A model generated the notes under the pieces. That model was given only the letters and a program-made list of their open reading frames with translations. It was not told the origin of the DNA and did no database searches. Of a stretch of 64,000 bases of DNA, positions 43,271-51,161 are shown piece by piece. Origin of the DNA: Symbiodinium kawagutii (Eukaryota; Sar; Dinophyceae; Suessiales; Symbiodiniaceae); NCBI GenBank assembly GCA_009767595.1, contig VSDK01008648.1, forward strand, positions 791-64,790, written 5' to 3'. A program made the translations under genes and the position numbers. How positions within the stretch are numbered: the stretch's first letter is position 1; each line of letters starts with the position of its first letter.

Positions 43271-46200
43271 CAGCAGGTGGCTGCCTAGGAGTAGCAGGCG
43301 TGTTGCAGGAGACTCCGGAACCCTTGCCGTGTTCCTCGAGCTCAGCACAGGGGAACCTTGCGGAACCTACTGTGATGGACGGTCGGGGGAAAGGAGTCCA
43401 ATGCACCGCCTCCTCGAAGGCAGCCAAGGAGAAACCTGCAGTGGGAGCCAAGCAGCAAGCAGGGGCGAAGATCCCTGCCGAAATTAATGCAGTTGAGCTC
43501 ATGGGAGCAGTTTTGCAAGTTTGCTATGGAAGTCAGACCTGCCTGGGAGCCTTCCTTCGCAAGAGCCTGATTCCAGTCCGCACCGCTGACGGACTTGTGA
43601 CACAGTCCGACACTTGGCCCTGTCCCCCACCACGGTGGCGATGGACGGGTTCCAACAGGCTCAACCCTCGTCGCCGCCGGTTGAAGAGGTTTTTTGAGAC
43701 CAAAGCGAAGTTCCTTTCAGCTATGGTCGGAGTGTTGAACTGGCTGGCGCTTGGGCAAGCACGATCGCCTCCTGCACATGCTCGGCCTGGGCATCCGATG
43801 AGTGAGGCTCAGCATAGGGCTGTGGAGTATCTTGAGGATCTCCTTGACCATTTCTTGGCTGCAGCACCTGTGCCTCTGTCCGAGTTGGGTCGTGCTTCAG
43901 AGAAGTTGGGTAATTTATGCAAAGCAAGCATGGATCTATCTTCAGTGACTAGTTTCTCTGCGGATGATTTTCACAGTTTTTTAGATGTCATTTCACAAAG
44001 TCTTGATTCATACTCATCGTCTTCAAGCAGCACACAATCTAGCAGCACAGGGACTGAAGCCGGTGACAATGTAGCTGAAACCTCCAAGCATAGTTCCCGG
44101 TTGCTTGGTGCCACGATGGAGTTTTCTGGGTCTGTTGCAAAGCCTGTTGTGGCTTCCAGAGTGAAGTGGAAATTGGGTCCCACCTTTAACCCCTTGCCAT
44201 ACCTCACCGACCCCATCACCAGAGCAGCATATGAAGACCCAGAAGTTCTTCGCTTGCCTTCGAACCATTGGCCTTCTCGTCCGAGGGCCAAGGTCCACTG
44301 CGATCGAAACGAACTCAAAGCTCTGGCTGCAAAATGGGATGCAGTGGGGGCCTGCAAACTGGTGTTGGCATCAGAGGTTCGGAAGGACGAAACTGTGGGC
44401 CTGTTCACAGTGGCAAAAGATGCAGATTGGGACCGGTTGATTATCAATCCTACAGTTTGGAATAGCAGGAGTCGTACCATAAATACATACACGAAAACCC
44501 TGGCACCTGGTCAGCTGATTTCATTGATACGATTAGCACCACACGAATCCCTTTTGGTATCGAGCGACGATCTCACTGAGTATTATTATACCTTTGTAGT
44601 CAGCGACAAGCGAGCTCGCAGAAACTCGATTGGTATTCTTTTTGAGGGATCGGAGTTCACTTCATTCAGCTGTTACAAGCCGGAGTTCAAGGATAAGCAG
44701 GTGTACGTAGCGCTGGCCACTTTGGCGATGGGGGACTCTTTAGCTGTAGAGGTTGCACAGCAGGCACACTACAACCTACTTCAACAGAAAGCACATTGCA
44801 TGCAACCTTCGGAAGTGATGCAGTACCGTAAGGTGCTGCCCAGAGGCCCTTTCTACGAGTTATTGACCATTGATGATCACATAGGGTTACAGAAGGTTCG
44901 CAATGATATACCTTTGGTACAACAGCATACACGGGACTTAGAGGTTTTTGAGGCTGCAAATGAAGCTTACGTTTCAGAGGGGCTCACAGCTCATCCCGGC
45001 AAACGGGTCCGTCAAGCCGAAGAAGCGGTTGTGCTCGGAGCGGAAGTTTGTGGCTCCAAAGGCAGAGTTTCAGCTCCGCGGAACAGGGTTGCGTTCCTGG
45101 CCTTCATCACAGCAGTCATTGCATGCAAAGGAGTGGTTTCCAAGAAGCTTTTGCAATCTGTGATGGGGTGTTGGGTACATGTTTGCTTGTTCAGGAGACC
45201 TGTTTTTGCAGTCATGGACACTTTGTTTAGCGAAGGGAGCAACTACAGAGCAGCCGACCTGTTTGCCATGAGTCCAGCTGCGGTGTGCGAGTTGCTATGC
45301 CTGGCGTTGCTTGCGCCCACCATGCAGGCTGACCTGAGGACTGAAGTATGCCCTGAAGTGTTTGTGATGGACGCATCACCAGCTGGTGGTGCGATTTGCA
45401 GAGCTCCTAGCACTGCCTGCGCCGTTGATGAGATGTGGCGGTATAGCGAACAAAAAGGTTTCTATACTCGTTTGCTGGGCAATGCTGGTGCTACTCTTCA
45501 GGAACTGGGACTGGAACCTATGGAGATCTTTGGTGCTGGGGTTTCTGGTCCGTTGCTGGAAGAGTTGGCAACTATGGGCGTGTCTTCAGAAGCTGCATGC
45601 TCGAATGATGCAGGCTTTGACTTCGACTGCATCGAGTTGTTTTCAGGGCAAGGCAATTGGAGTCTTTGCCATGCACAGGCAGGGCTCGCAGTACATCCTG
45701 GGATTGAAAAACAGGCAGTGGGCATCCGCTATGGCGATTTGCTTGAAGACAAAACCTTTCGTGAAATGGCTTTGCTGGCGAGATCTGGCAAAGTGCGAGA
45801 GTGGCATGCTGGGCCACCCTGTTGGTCTTTTGGGACACTCCGTCGACCACGGTTGCGATCCAAAGAACAGCCGGCAGGATTTGTCATTGACGATGAGAAG
45901 ACGCAGGAGCAAACACGGCTAGCCGTCAGGACTTGTTTCATTCTGACTCTGGCACTTCTGGCAGGGAGCTACATATCTGCAGAGCAGCCGGGGTCGTCAG
46001 TGATGTTCTACATGCACTGCTTTCAAGTTTTGCTTTCCTTGGGATGCAAGATAACTCGTTTCCCCTTCTGTGCTTTTGGGAGTGGCTTCAACAAGCCTTC
46101 GCAATGGCTGTCGAACAAGCCTTGGGTGTATGGGCTTGCAGCCACTTGCAGCTGTGGTTTTCGAGGCAAACACTTCACCATCGAGGGCACCTTCACGAAG

Positions 46201-47934
46201 GCGTCCATCAAAGTCTTTGATCGAAGATGCGTTGGCGGCTGCCTAGCCGTCTATGGGAGGTGGCCTCGTCCTGGAGAAGCTGTAAGCAGTTACTCAGCAC
46301 AGTACCCCCTTGAGCTTTGTCGTTTGATGGCGGAAGGCTCTCTGGCGATGAAGCAGTCAGCGCAAGTGGAGCAATCATTGCATGCGACTCGGAGCGTAGC
46401 CAATGAGGATGATGCGCTGCGGCATTGGCATCAGGATCCAGACTGGGTTCAAGAAGTTTGCGAGTCGCTGCCCTTTCGTGAAATGCTGCGCTATCGCTTC
46501 CGGAAGCGAGGGCACATCAACTGCCAAGAATGCCGGGTTTACAAAACATGGCTGAAGCATTGCGCAAAGAGTTGGCCTCGACATCGAGTGTTGGGCATCC
46601 TGGACAGCAGAGTCACGATTGGGGCAGCAGCCAAGGGGCGGTCTAGCTCCAAAGCTTTGAGTCGCATTTTGCGATCCAGCCTGGGTTACGTTCTAGGTGG
46701 AGGAGTTTACAGTGGATGCCTTCATTGTCGCTCTCCCTGGAATGTTGCGGATGGGCCATCTCGAGATCGAGACGTCCCACCACCCTCCAGGAGTAAGCCT
46801 CTTTGGCTGACCGACTTGGAGAAGGGCAAGACCAACCGCTTTGACATAGTGATGCATAGTGCTTCATTCATCAACCCCCTAGGGCGGTGGGTGCGCATGC
46901 TGCTGTTACTGGGATGGGACATCGAGACGAATCCTGGACCAGACAAAGCAGGCTATCAACCTCGTGGGGCTCTGGATTTGAATGTCGGGTTTTCACAAGC
47001 GACCTCCGCTCGGATGAAGACCTGCCTTGAACGTTTCTGCACATGGCTGATGACCAAATTTAACATTGACCTCGATGTTGCGCTACATTCTGCTGAGTCG
47101 GCCAACCTCTGCTTGCGTGCCTATGGAATGGATTGCTTTGCTGAAGGACGCCCTCGCTATCACCTAGTGTATGCCATCACCGGTGTTCAGCAACTGCATC
47201 CGGAGTTTCGTTTGCACTTGGGTGGGGCTTGGCAAGTGGATAAGAAGTGGCAGCTGCAGGAACCGGGTCAGTGCCGAGCAGTGCTTAGCGCACCTTTGGT
47301 CAGGGCTATTCTATGTCTGGCTTTGCTATGGCAGTGGGACACCTTCGCAGGCGTCGTGGCGCTAGGTTTCTCTGGAATGCTGCACCCCAACGAGTTTGTG
47401 CACCTCACCCGGCAGGACCTAGTGTTTCCCGAAGATGCCTTGACCCTGCAGCCAGTGATGTATGTACACATCAAGAACCCGAAGACTGCAAGGTTTGCTC
47501 GGAGGCAACACGTGAAGATCGGTGATGTGTCAGTGCTTGCCCTCTGCTGGGGCATCTTCAATGGTGTTCGTCCTTCTGGGCGATTGTTCAATGGCAGCAT
47601 GGCCGTCTTTCGACGGCAGTGGAACCACCTCCTGGATCACCTTGAGATTCCTCGCAAGCAGATGCTGCGCGGTGCAACCCCCGGCACTTTGCGAGGCTCA
47701 GGAGCAACAGATATGTACTTGCAGACGGAGAACTTGAGCCAAATCCAATGGAGAGGTAGATGGAGCCGTCTGCGCACCCTTGAATACTATATCCAGGAAG
47801 TGGCAGCCCAGCAATTTCTTTTCAGCCTTAGCAAGACTGCAAAAGCTCGAGTGCAACTGTTGGAGGCCAGTTGTGGGAACGTTTGTCAGCACATGTTTCC
47901 ATTTGCTTTTGAAAAGTTTTGCGAAGCAGGATGA
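43267..47934 (+). CDS. Pol polyprotein: RT - RNase H with inserted C5-methyltransferase-like domain - 2A - tyrosine recombinase
   Basis: 1555 residues starting at the ATG that overlaps the gag stop. The frame is also open to the left of this ATG, but that part is antiframe to gag. Reverse transcriptase: motif A SSDDLTEYYYTF (D434/D435), motif B LATLAMGDSL, motif C LTIDDH (D536-D537). RNase H: VMDASPAGG (D702), HINCQE (E1088), GILDSR (D1113) and NVADGPSR (D1162). Between the first Asp and the Glu sits a C5-methyltransferase-like domain: motif I IELFSGQGN (789-797), motif IV GPPCWSFG (C852), motif VI-like EQPGSS (E906). A 2A peptide DIETNPGP (1218-1225) separates RNase H from a tyrosine recombinase: LRGSGATD (R1476) and LEYYI (Y1507/Y1508). 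The first recombinase Arg appears to be His (H1373 in MLHPNEF). Two adjacent stops (TGATAG) end the ORF. The protein makes element cDNA and integrates the circular form. Confidence 0.9.
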   Translation: MTAGGCLGVAGVLQETPEPLPCSSSSAQGNLAEPTVMDGRGKGVQCTASSKAAKEKPAVGAKQQAGAKIPAEINAVELMGAVLQVCYGSQTCLGAFLRKSLIPVRTADGLVTQSDTWPCPPPRWRWTGSNRLNPRRRRLKRFFETKAKFLSAMVGVLNWLALGQARSPPAHARPGHPMSEAQHRAVEYLEDLLDHFLAAAPVPLSELGRASEKLGNLCKASMDLSSVTSFSADDFHSFLDVISQSLDSYSSSSSSTQSSSTGTEAGDNVAETSKHSSRLLGATMEFSGSVAKPVVASRVKWKLGPTFNPLPYLTDPITRAAYEDPEVLRLPSNHWPSRPRAKVHCDRNELKALAAKWDAVGACKLVLASEVRKDETVGLFTVAKDADWDRLIINPTVWNSRSRTINTYTKTLAPGQLISLIRLAPHESLLVSSDDLTEYYYTFVVSDKRARRNSIGILFEGSEFTSFSCYKPEFKDKQVYVALATLAMGDSLAVEVAQQAHYNLLQQKAHCMQPSEVMQYRKVLPRGPFYELLTIDDHIGLQKVRNDIPLVQQHTRDLEVFEAANEAYVSEGLTAHPGKRVRQAEEAVVLGAEVCGSKGRVSAPRNRVAFLAFITAVIACKGVVSKKLLQSVMGCWVHVCLFRRPVFAVMDTLFSEGSNYRAADLFAMSPAAVCELLCLALLAPTMQADLRTEVCPEVFVMDASPAGGAICRAPSTACAVDEMWRYSEQKGFYTRLLGNAGATLQELGLEPMEIFGAGVSGPLLEELATMGVSSEAACSNDAGFDFDCIELFSGQGNWSLCHAQAGLAVHPGIEKQAVGIRYGDLLEDKTFREMALLARSGKVREWHAGPPCWSFGTLRRPRLRSKEQPAGFVIDDEKTQEQTRLAVRTCFILTLALLAGSYISAEQPGSSVMFYMHCFQVLLSLGCKITRFPFCAFGSGFNKPSQWLSNKPWVYGLAATCSCGFRGKHFTIEGTFTKASIKVFDRRCVGGCLAVYGRWPRPGEAVSSYSAQYPLELCRLMAEGSLAMKQSAQVEQSLHATRSVANEDDALRHWHQDPDWVQEVCESLPFREMLRYRFRKRGHINCQECRVYKTWLKHCAKSWPRHRVLGILDSRVTIGAAAKGRSSSKALSRILRSSLGYVLGGGVYSGCLHCRSPWNVADGPSRDRDVPPPSRSKPLWLTDLEKGKTNRFDIVMHSASFINPLGRWVRMLLLLGWDIETNPGPDKAGYQPRGALDLNVGFSQATSARMKTCLERFCTWLMTKFNIDLDVALHSAESANLCLRAYGMDCFAEGRPRYHLVYAITGVQQLHPEFRLHLGGAWQVDKKWQLQEPGQCRAVLSAPLVRAILCLALLWQWDTFAGVVALGFSGMLHPNEFVHLTRQDLVFPEDALTLQPVMYVHIKNPKTARFARRQHVKIGDVSVLALCWGIFNGVRPSGRLFNGSMAVFRRQWNHLLDHLEIPRKQMLRGATPGTLRGSGATDMYLQTENLSQIQWRGRWSRLRTLEYYIQEVAAQQFLFSLSKTAKARVQLLEASCGNVCQHMFPFAFEKFCEAG
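45610..46260 (+). CDS. C5-methyltransferase-like domain within pol
   Basis: Pol residues of about 782-998. It has the order of cytosine-C5 methyltransferases: SAM-binding IELFSGQGNWS, then HAGPPCWSFGTLR with the Pro-Cys nucleophile, then SAEQPGSSVMF in place of ENP, then a Cys-rich segment (LAATCSCGFRGKHFTIEG). The catalytic Cys is present, and motif VI keeps the Glu. Capture of cytosine methyltransferases by retrotransposons is described for dinoflagellates and charophyte algae. It could methylate element DNA, or it may be a structural relic, because the usual motif VIII and X are not obvious. Confidence 0.75.
46888..46941 (+). promoter_or_regulatory. 2A ribosome-skipping peptide in pol
   Basis: Encodes WVRMLLLLGWDIETNPGP. 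DIETNPGP (46918-46941) matches the D(V/I)ExNPGP consensus exactly, and a leucine-rich helix precedes it, as in 2A sequences of non-LTR retrotransposons. Skipping between Gly (46936-46938) and Pro (46939-46941) would release RT/RNase H/methyltransferase (1224 residues) from the tyrosine recombinase (331 residues). It falls exactly on the domain boundary. Confidence 0.85.
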
Positions 47935-47941
47935 TAGGAGC

Positions 47942-48096
47942 GGAAGGCTCTGGAGCATTGTCAGAGACATGTTCCATTTCCTCTTTTTGATTTACAGGAG
48001 CTGCAGCTTAGGAACGTAGCTTCAGCTGGACCTTGGCCTGGTCCCATCTTCAGCACAGGGCAACTTCGACCAAGCGGACAAAAGGCTGAAGTGATG
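47942..48096 (+). repeat. Split direct repeat B1
   Basis: 155 bases identical to B2 at an offset of 220. It starts eight bases after the pol stop and ends in GTGATG, overlapping the ATG of A2. Confidence 0.95.
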
Positions 48097-48144
48097 GGAC
48101 ACTATCACTGATGTCACTTGAGCTTGTTGCTCAAGCTGTTTGGC
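48094..48144 (+). repeat. Split direct repeat A2
   Basis: 51 bases identical to A1, including the 7-bp hairpin. It is followed by a 17-base GC-rich spacer (CACACCCGGCCCGCCCG) before B2. Confidence 0.95.
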
Positions 48145-48161
48145 CACACCCGGCCCGCCCG

Positions 48162-48316
48162 GGAAGGCTCTGGAGCATTGTCAGAGACATGTTCCATTTC
48201 CTCTTTTTGATTTACAGGAGCTGCAGCTTAGGAACGTAGCTTCAGCTGGACCTTGGCCTGGTCCCATCTTCAGCACAGGGCAACTTCGACCAAGCGGACA
48301 AAAGGCTGAAGTGATG
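48162..48316 (+). repeat. Right split direct repeat B2 (element end)
   Basis: 155 bases identical to B1. The identity stops at ATG (48314-48316), beyond which host DNA begins. Confidence 0.95.
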
Positions 48317-48794
48317 AAGATAATTCCATCTAGGTCAGCCATCACGAATAGTTGTAATGGTGGTGAATGACCCATGAATGGTGGTGAATGACCATAGTAT
48401 AGATTCCATCTAGATAATGATCATGGTTGATCATGACAGTAATCATGGGTTCAGAACGGTTGGTGATCATAGGTCGGGATCGGTGGCTTGTCATGGTGAG
48501 CCATCAGTAACCATGGTTACCAGGTTGGTCATCAACCTCCTCGTAGAGGTTTTATGGGTGAAGCCTTACCATCTGCGTGTCTTACCCTCTCTCCCTGAAA
48601 CGTGGCTCCTTAATACGGGAGACACATGGCTCCTTTCAGGTGAAGCTCTTACTCAGCACATGGTAGACACCAGGGTGTTGTGAATATGGTTTCATGATTG
48701 TGGGGTACCATTGGTTACCACGGTTCCATGTTTCAAGACACCATGAGGCCGTGAGGTTCAGTGAGTCACTGACAAGTTGCGGCTTCTTCTCCAG

Positions 48795-49311
48795 GAGATA
48801 AGCCAAGGCGGCTAAATGTGATCTCGGAGGAAGTGCGAACAGGTGCCGGGGCTGTCTTAGGAAACCGGAGAAGGCACATCAGGTCGGGAAAGCCATAGCT
48901 GCTTGAGTTTTGCGGAGGGATCATGATGCCTGAGGTTCAAAGGGACCAAAATGGCGTTTCTCAAAATAGAGGTAGTCATAAACCACTCATTTTTAGGCTT
49001 CCCAATTTTGAGAAACCGCCAAATGCTTTGCATTAACCAACCAACAGACCAACTGCAACAGCTGTGGGTCAGTTCACCCCCTATTTCTGGTTCCCCCCAT
49101 CATTAACCAGACTGTTTTACCAGGCTGGTTCCCCTGGTTATTATCCCCCACGAGTTCGTTACCAACTGCTTGACCCATGGCCTTTTTTGGCTTGTTTTTC
49201 AGACCTTCATGGCTGCCATCGCATGACCTTCAGCCAATGTCCCCGCAAAGTTGGCGCCGAGTCGCTGGGTTTCACGACGAAGCCGCTGATCTCCGGCAGA
49301 TGGATTCTGAT
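48795..49311 (+). CDS. Exon candidates 48795-48842 and 49203-49311
   Basis: The first reads DKPRRLNVISEEVRT between a CTCCAG acceptor and a GT donor. The second reads LHGCHRMTFSQCPRKVGAES and onward to SGRWIL after TTTTCAG, and ends at GTAGAA. The phases agree (one base plus two). They may continue the C2/kinase gene beyond the retrotransposon. No domain is recognised. Confidence 0.4.
48952..49021. mobile_element. Short MITE-like element, family 1
   Basis: Only about 70 bases: TGGCGTTTCTCAAAAT to ATTTTGAGAAACCGCCA, with most of the interior deleted. The G-to-C change in the outer repeat is present at both ends. Confidence 0.75.
49061..49182. mobile_element. MITE-like element, family 2, reverse orientation
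   Basis: GCTGTGGGTCAGTTCACCCC at left, GCTTGACCCATGGC at right. The interior is the reverse complement of the usual order. It lies 20 bases before the acceptor of the candidate exon at 49203. Confidence 0.65.
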
Positions 49312-49506
49312 GTAGAAAAAACACGATGAGTGTTATGGGTTGATTAGTTAAAGGTAGCTAGTGAATTGGTGTTAATGATTATAATGATTAATGATCATGT
49401 TGATTGGTGTTCCAACTGGTGCTTCATGAAAGGGTGAACTGTAGCTGGTTAATGATTAATGATGGGGGGAAGTGAGCAACAAGCATCGTAGATATGCCAG
49501 CTATAG

Positions 49507-49622
49507 ATGGCTATGGGTCAGTAGTAACCAACCAAGAATGTCGATAATAGGCAACCAACAGTAGTGGGAAAACAATGGTTAATGATGGGGAAGCAGGGGG
49601 TTGGGTTTTGACCCATAGCCAT
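49507..49622. mobile_element. MITE-like element, family 2 (TGGCTATGGGTCA termini)
   Basis: About 116 bases bounded by ATGGCTATGGGTCA and TGACCCATAGCCAT, a perfect 14-base terminal inverted repeat. The interior holds CAACCAACAGTAGTGGGAAA and GGTTAATGATGGGG. Confidence 0.8.
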
Positions 49623-50157
49623 ATACGTATAACTATATTTTACAATTGTAATGTATTTGTTGCATGAATTATGTTATAACAAGGTGAACAAATACATGTT
49701 TGTTGATATGTCAGATATATTTCTTAACAACTATTACACAATTTCATTACACATTTGCATGGTTATCAACATTAATCAACAACAATAAGCATTAATGGCA
49801 GCTCAATATCCATCAACAACCATGACCGACCATTACTAGGCCCTATTATTAACCATTGTTACCTATTAGCAAGCATTCTTAACCGCTACTAAGCCTTGTT
49901 AACCATAATTAGCAATCATAAACATCAACAACATTAACCATGAAAAACCATTAGCCGTTAACAATCATGTTGGCGAACCATGTATCTAACGATTGTCGAC
50001 CATTGACCGTTGTTGGTTGACCATCAACCATTGACCATTAACAACCGTAGTTGTCAACCATGAACACCATTAACCATTAACCATTAACCATCCATCATGA
50101 ACAACTATTAACCCTTAGCAACCATGACTCTACGTCAACCGTGGTGCACCTTGCCAG

Positions 50158-50218
50158 GTGCCATTGAGTCTGCAGTGTTGTCGGAGTTGGAAGCACGAAA
50201 CCTCTGTGCCTTGTGCTG
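50158..50218 (+). CDS. Exon candidate with C2-like strand
   Basis: After TTGCCAG one frame reads AIESAVLSELEARNLCALC, in which the EARNL pattern is like strand 1 of C2 domains. Stops follow soon after, so the exon is short, and its donor is not clear. Confidence 0.25.
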
Positions 50219-50261
50219 ATGGCTTGGGCTGCTAAGGCAGTGATGGGAGCTATAGTAGGGT

Positions 50262-50315
50262 ATATATATATATATATAAAACTTTCTCTCTCTCTCTCTA
50301 TATATATAAATACAT
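50262..50315. repeat. (TA)n and (TC)n simple repeats
   Basis: A TATATA run, then TCTCTC, then TATATA again. Confidence 0.85.
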
Positions 50316-50365
50316 TTGAATATATTACATTCACACCTACCAGCTATGTGATCCATAAATCCATG

Positions 50366-50474
50366 TGGTGTCTGTCGAAATGGGGGAACCCCTGAAGTTA
50401 TGGTTGGTTTGATTGCTATACATGATTATACACTGGATGATTTAGGGAGGTACCCACATTTTGAGAAATTTCCA
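50366..50474. mobile_element. MITE-like element, family 1 (diverged)
   Basis: GTGGTGTCTGTCGAAATGGGG at left and CATTTTGAGAAATTTCC at right, with the shared GGATGATTTAGGGAGGTACC interior. Confidence 0.6.
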
Positions 50475-51030
50475 TATAAGGCTTAGAATTACAAAGAGAA
50501 ATAATGGTTAAGATATGATTAAGAAATGTTGAGTAATGTTGATATAGTTCATAATAATGATGAAATCAACAACGGTTCGAGCTTTTGCTATGGTCGATTC
50601 ATGGTTGTTAGGAACTACATGGTATATGGGTCCACTCACAAATCAATAAATAGAACTGACACGTACCAGCATGGCTTGGGTAGCGCTTGATGATGGATCA
50701 CACCGTAGGCAATAGATACTTCTCTCTCCGGATTGCTTTTGGTGGGGCGTGTTGACTATCCGCAATTGTAGTCAGAGGGTGGCTATAATATACCAGCCAA
50801 CAACACTTGCTTATAGCAAATCAGGTGTTCACAGAACCATTTCTTGCTGTTGCAACCATATCAATCGTGGCAATAGCCGTCGACTTGGCTGCAGAGGGCC
50901 ACTGATTTGGCTGACAGCGCGGCAATATTTTTCTTCACAATTGCTAATTTCAAGACGAAAGAGGTTCTGATTGTGTTTCCTCTGCATTTTTGTTGGACAA
51001 GATCTCAATCGAACGGCGGTTGATCGATAA

Positions 51031-51159
51031 ATGGCTGTGGGTCAGTTCACCCTCTACCCCTGGTGTAGCATCATTCTGTAGCCATTGTATTCCCTCTGAT
51101 TTTGTTGGTATCATCCATTTTTATCCCCCATAAAATGGATGGTTCATGGCTTGACCCTG
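51031..51159. mobile_element. MITE-like element, family 2, abutting an exon
   Basis: ATGGCTGTGGGTCAGTTCAC at left and ATGGCTTGACCCTGAG at right. The right end supplies the AG acceptor of the exon starting at 51162. Confidence 0.6.
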
Positions 51160-51161
51160 AG

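Larger units (their letters stand above)
40412..48316 (+). mobile_element. Complete tyrosine-recombinase retrotransposon (DIRS order, PAT/Ngaro-like split direct repeats)
   Basis: The 7.9-kb element has the order A1 (40412-40462), ORF0, gag-like ORF1, pol, B1 (47942-48096), A2 (48094-48144), B2 (48162-48316). The A copies are identical over 51 bases and the B copies over 155. This arrangement of split direct repeats is known from PAT and Ngaro elements, which replicate through a circular DNA intermediate joined by a tyrosine recombinase. No target-site duplication is visible, as expected. The trinucleotide ATG is common to the start of A1, the B1/A2 junction and the end of B2, a likely crossover core. 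Pol is intact over 1555 codons. The element lies in the sense direction in what appears to be intron sequence to the right of exon candidate 25. Identical repeats point to recent insertion. Confidence 0.9.

Noticed and set aside
47733-47751. CTTGAGCCAAAT, near-identical to the reverse complement of the spliced leader 3' end
   Set aside because: It encodes part of the conserved recombinase motif (LSQIQW), so the match is best explained by chance.
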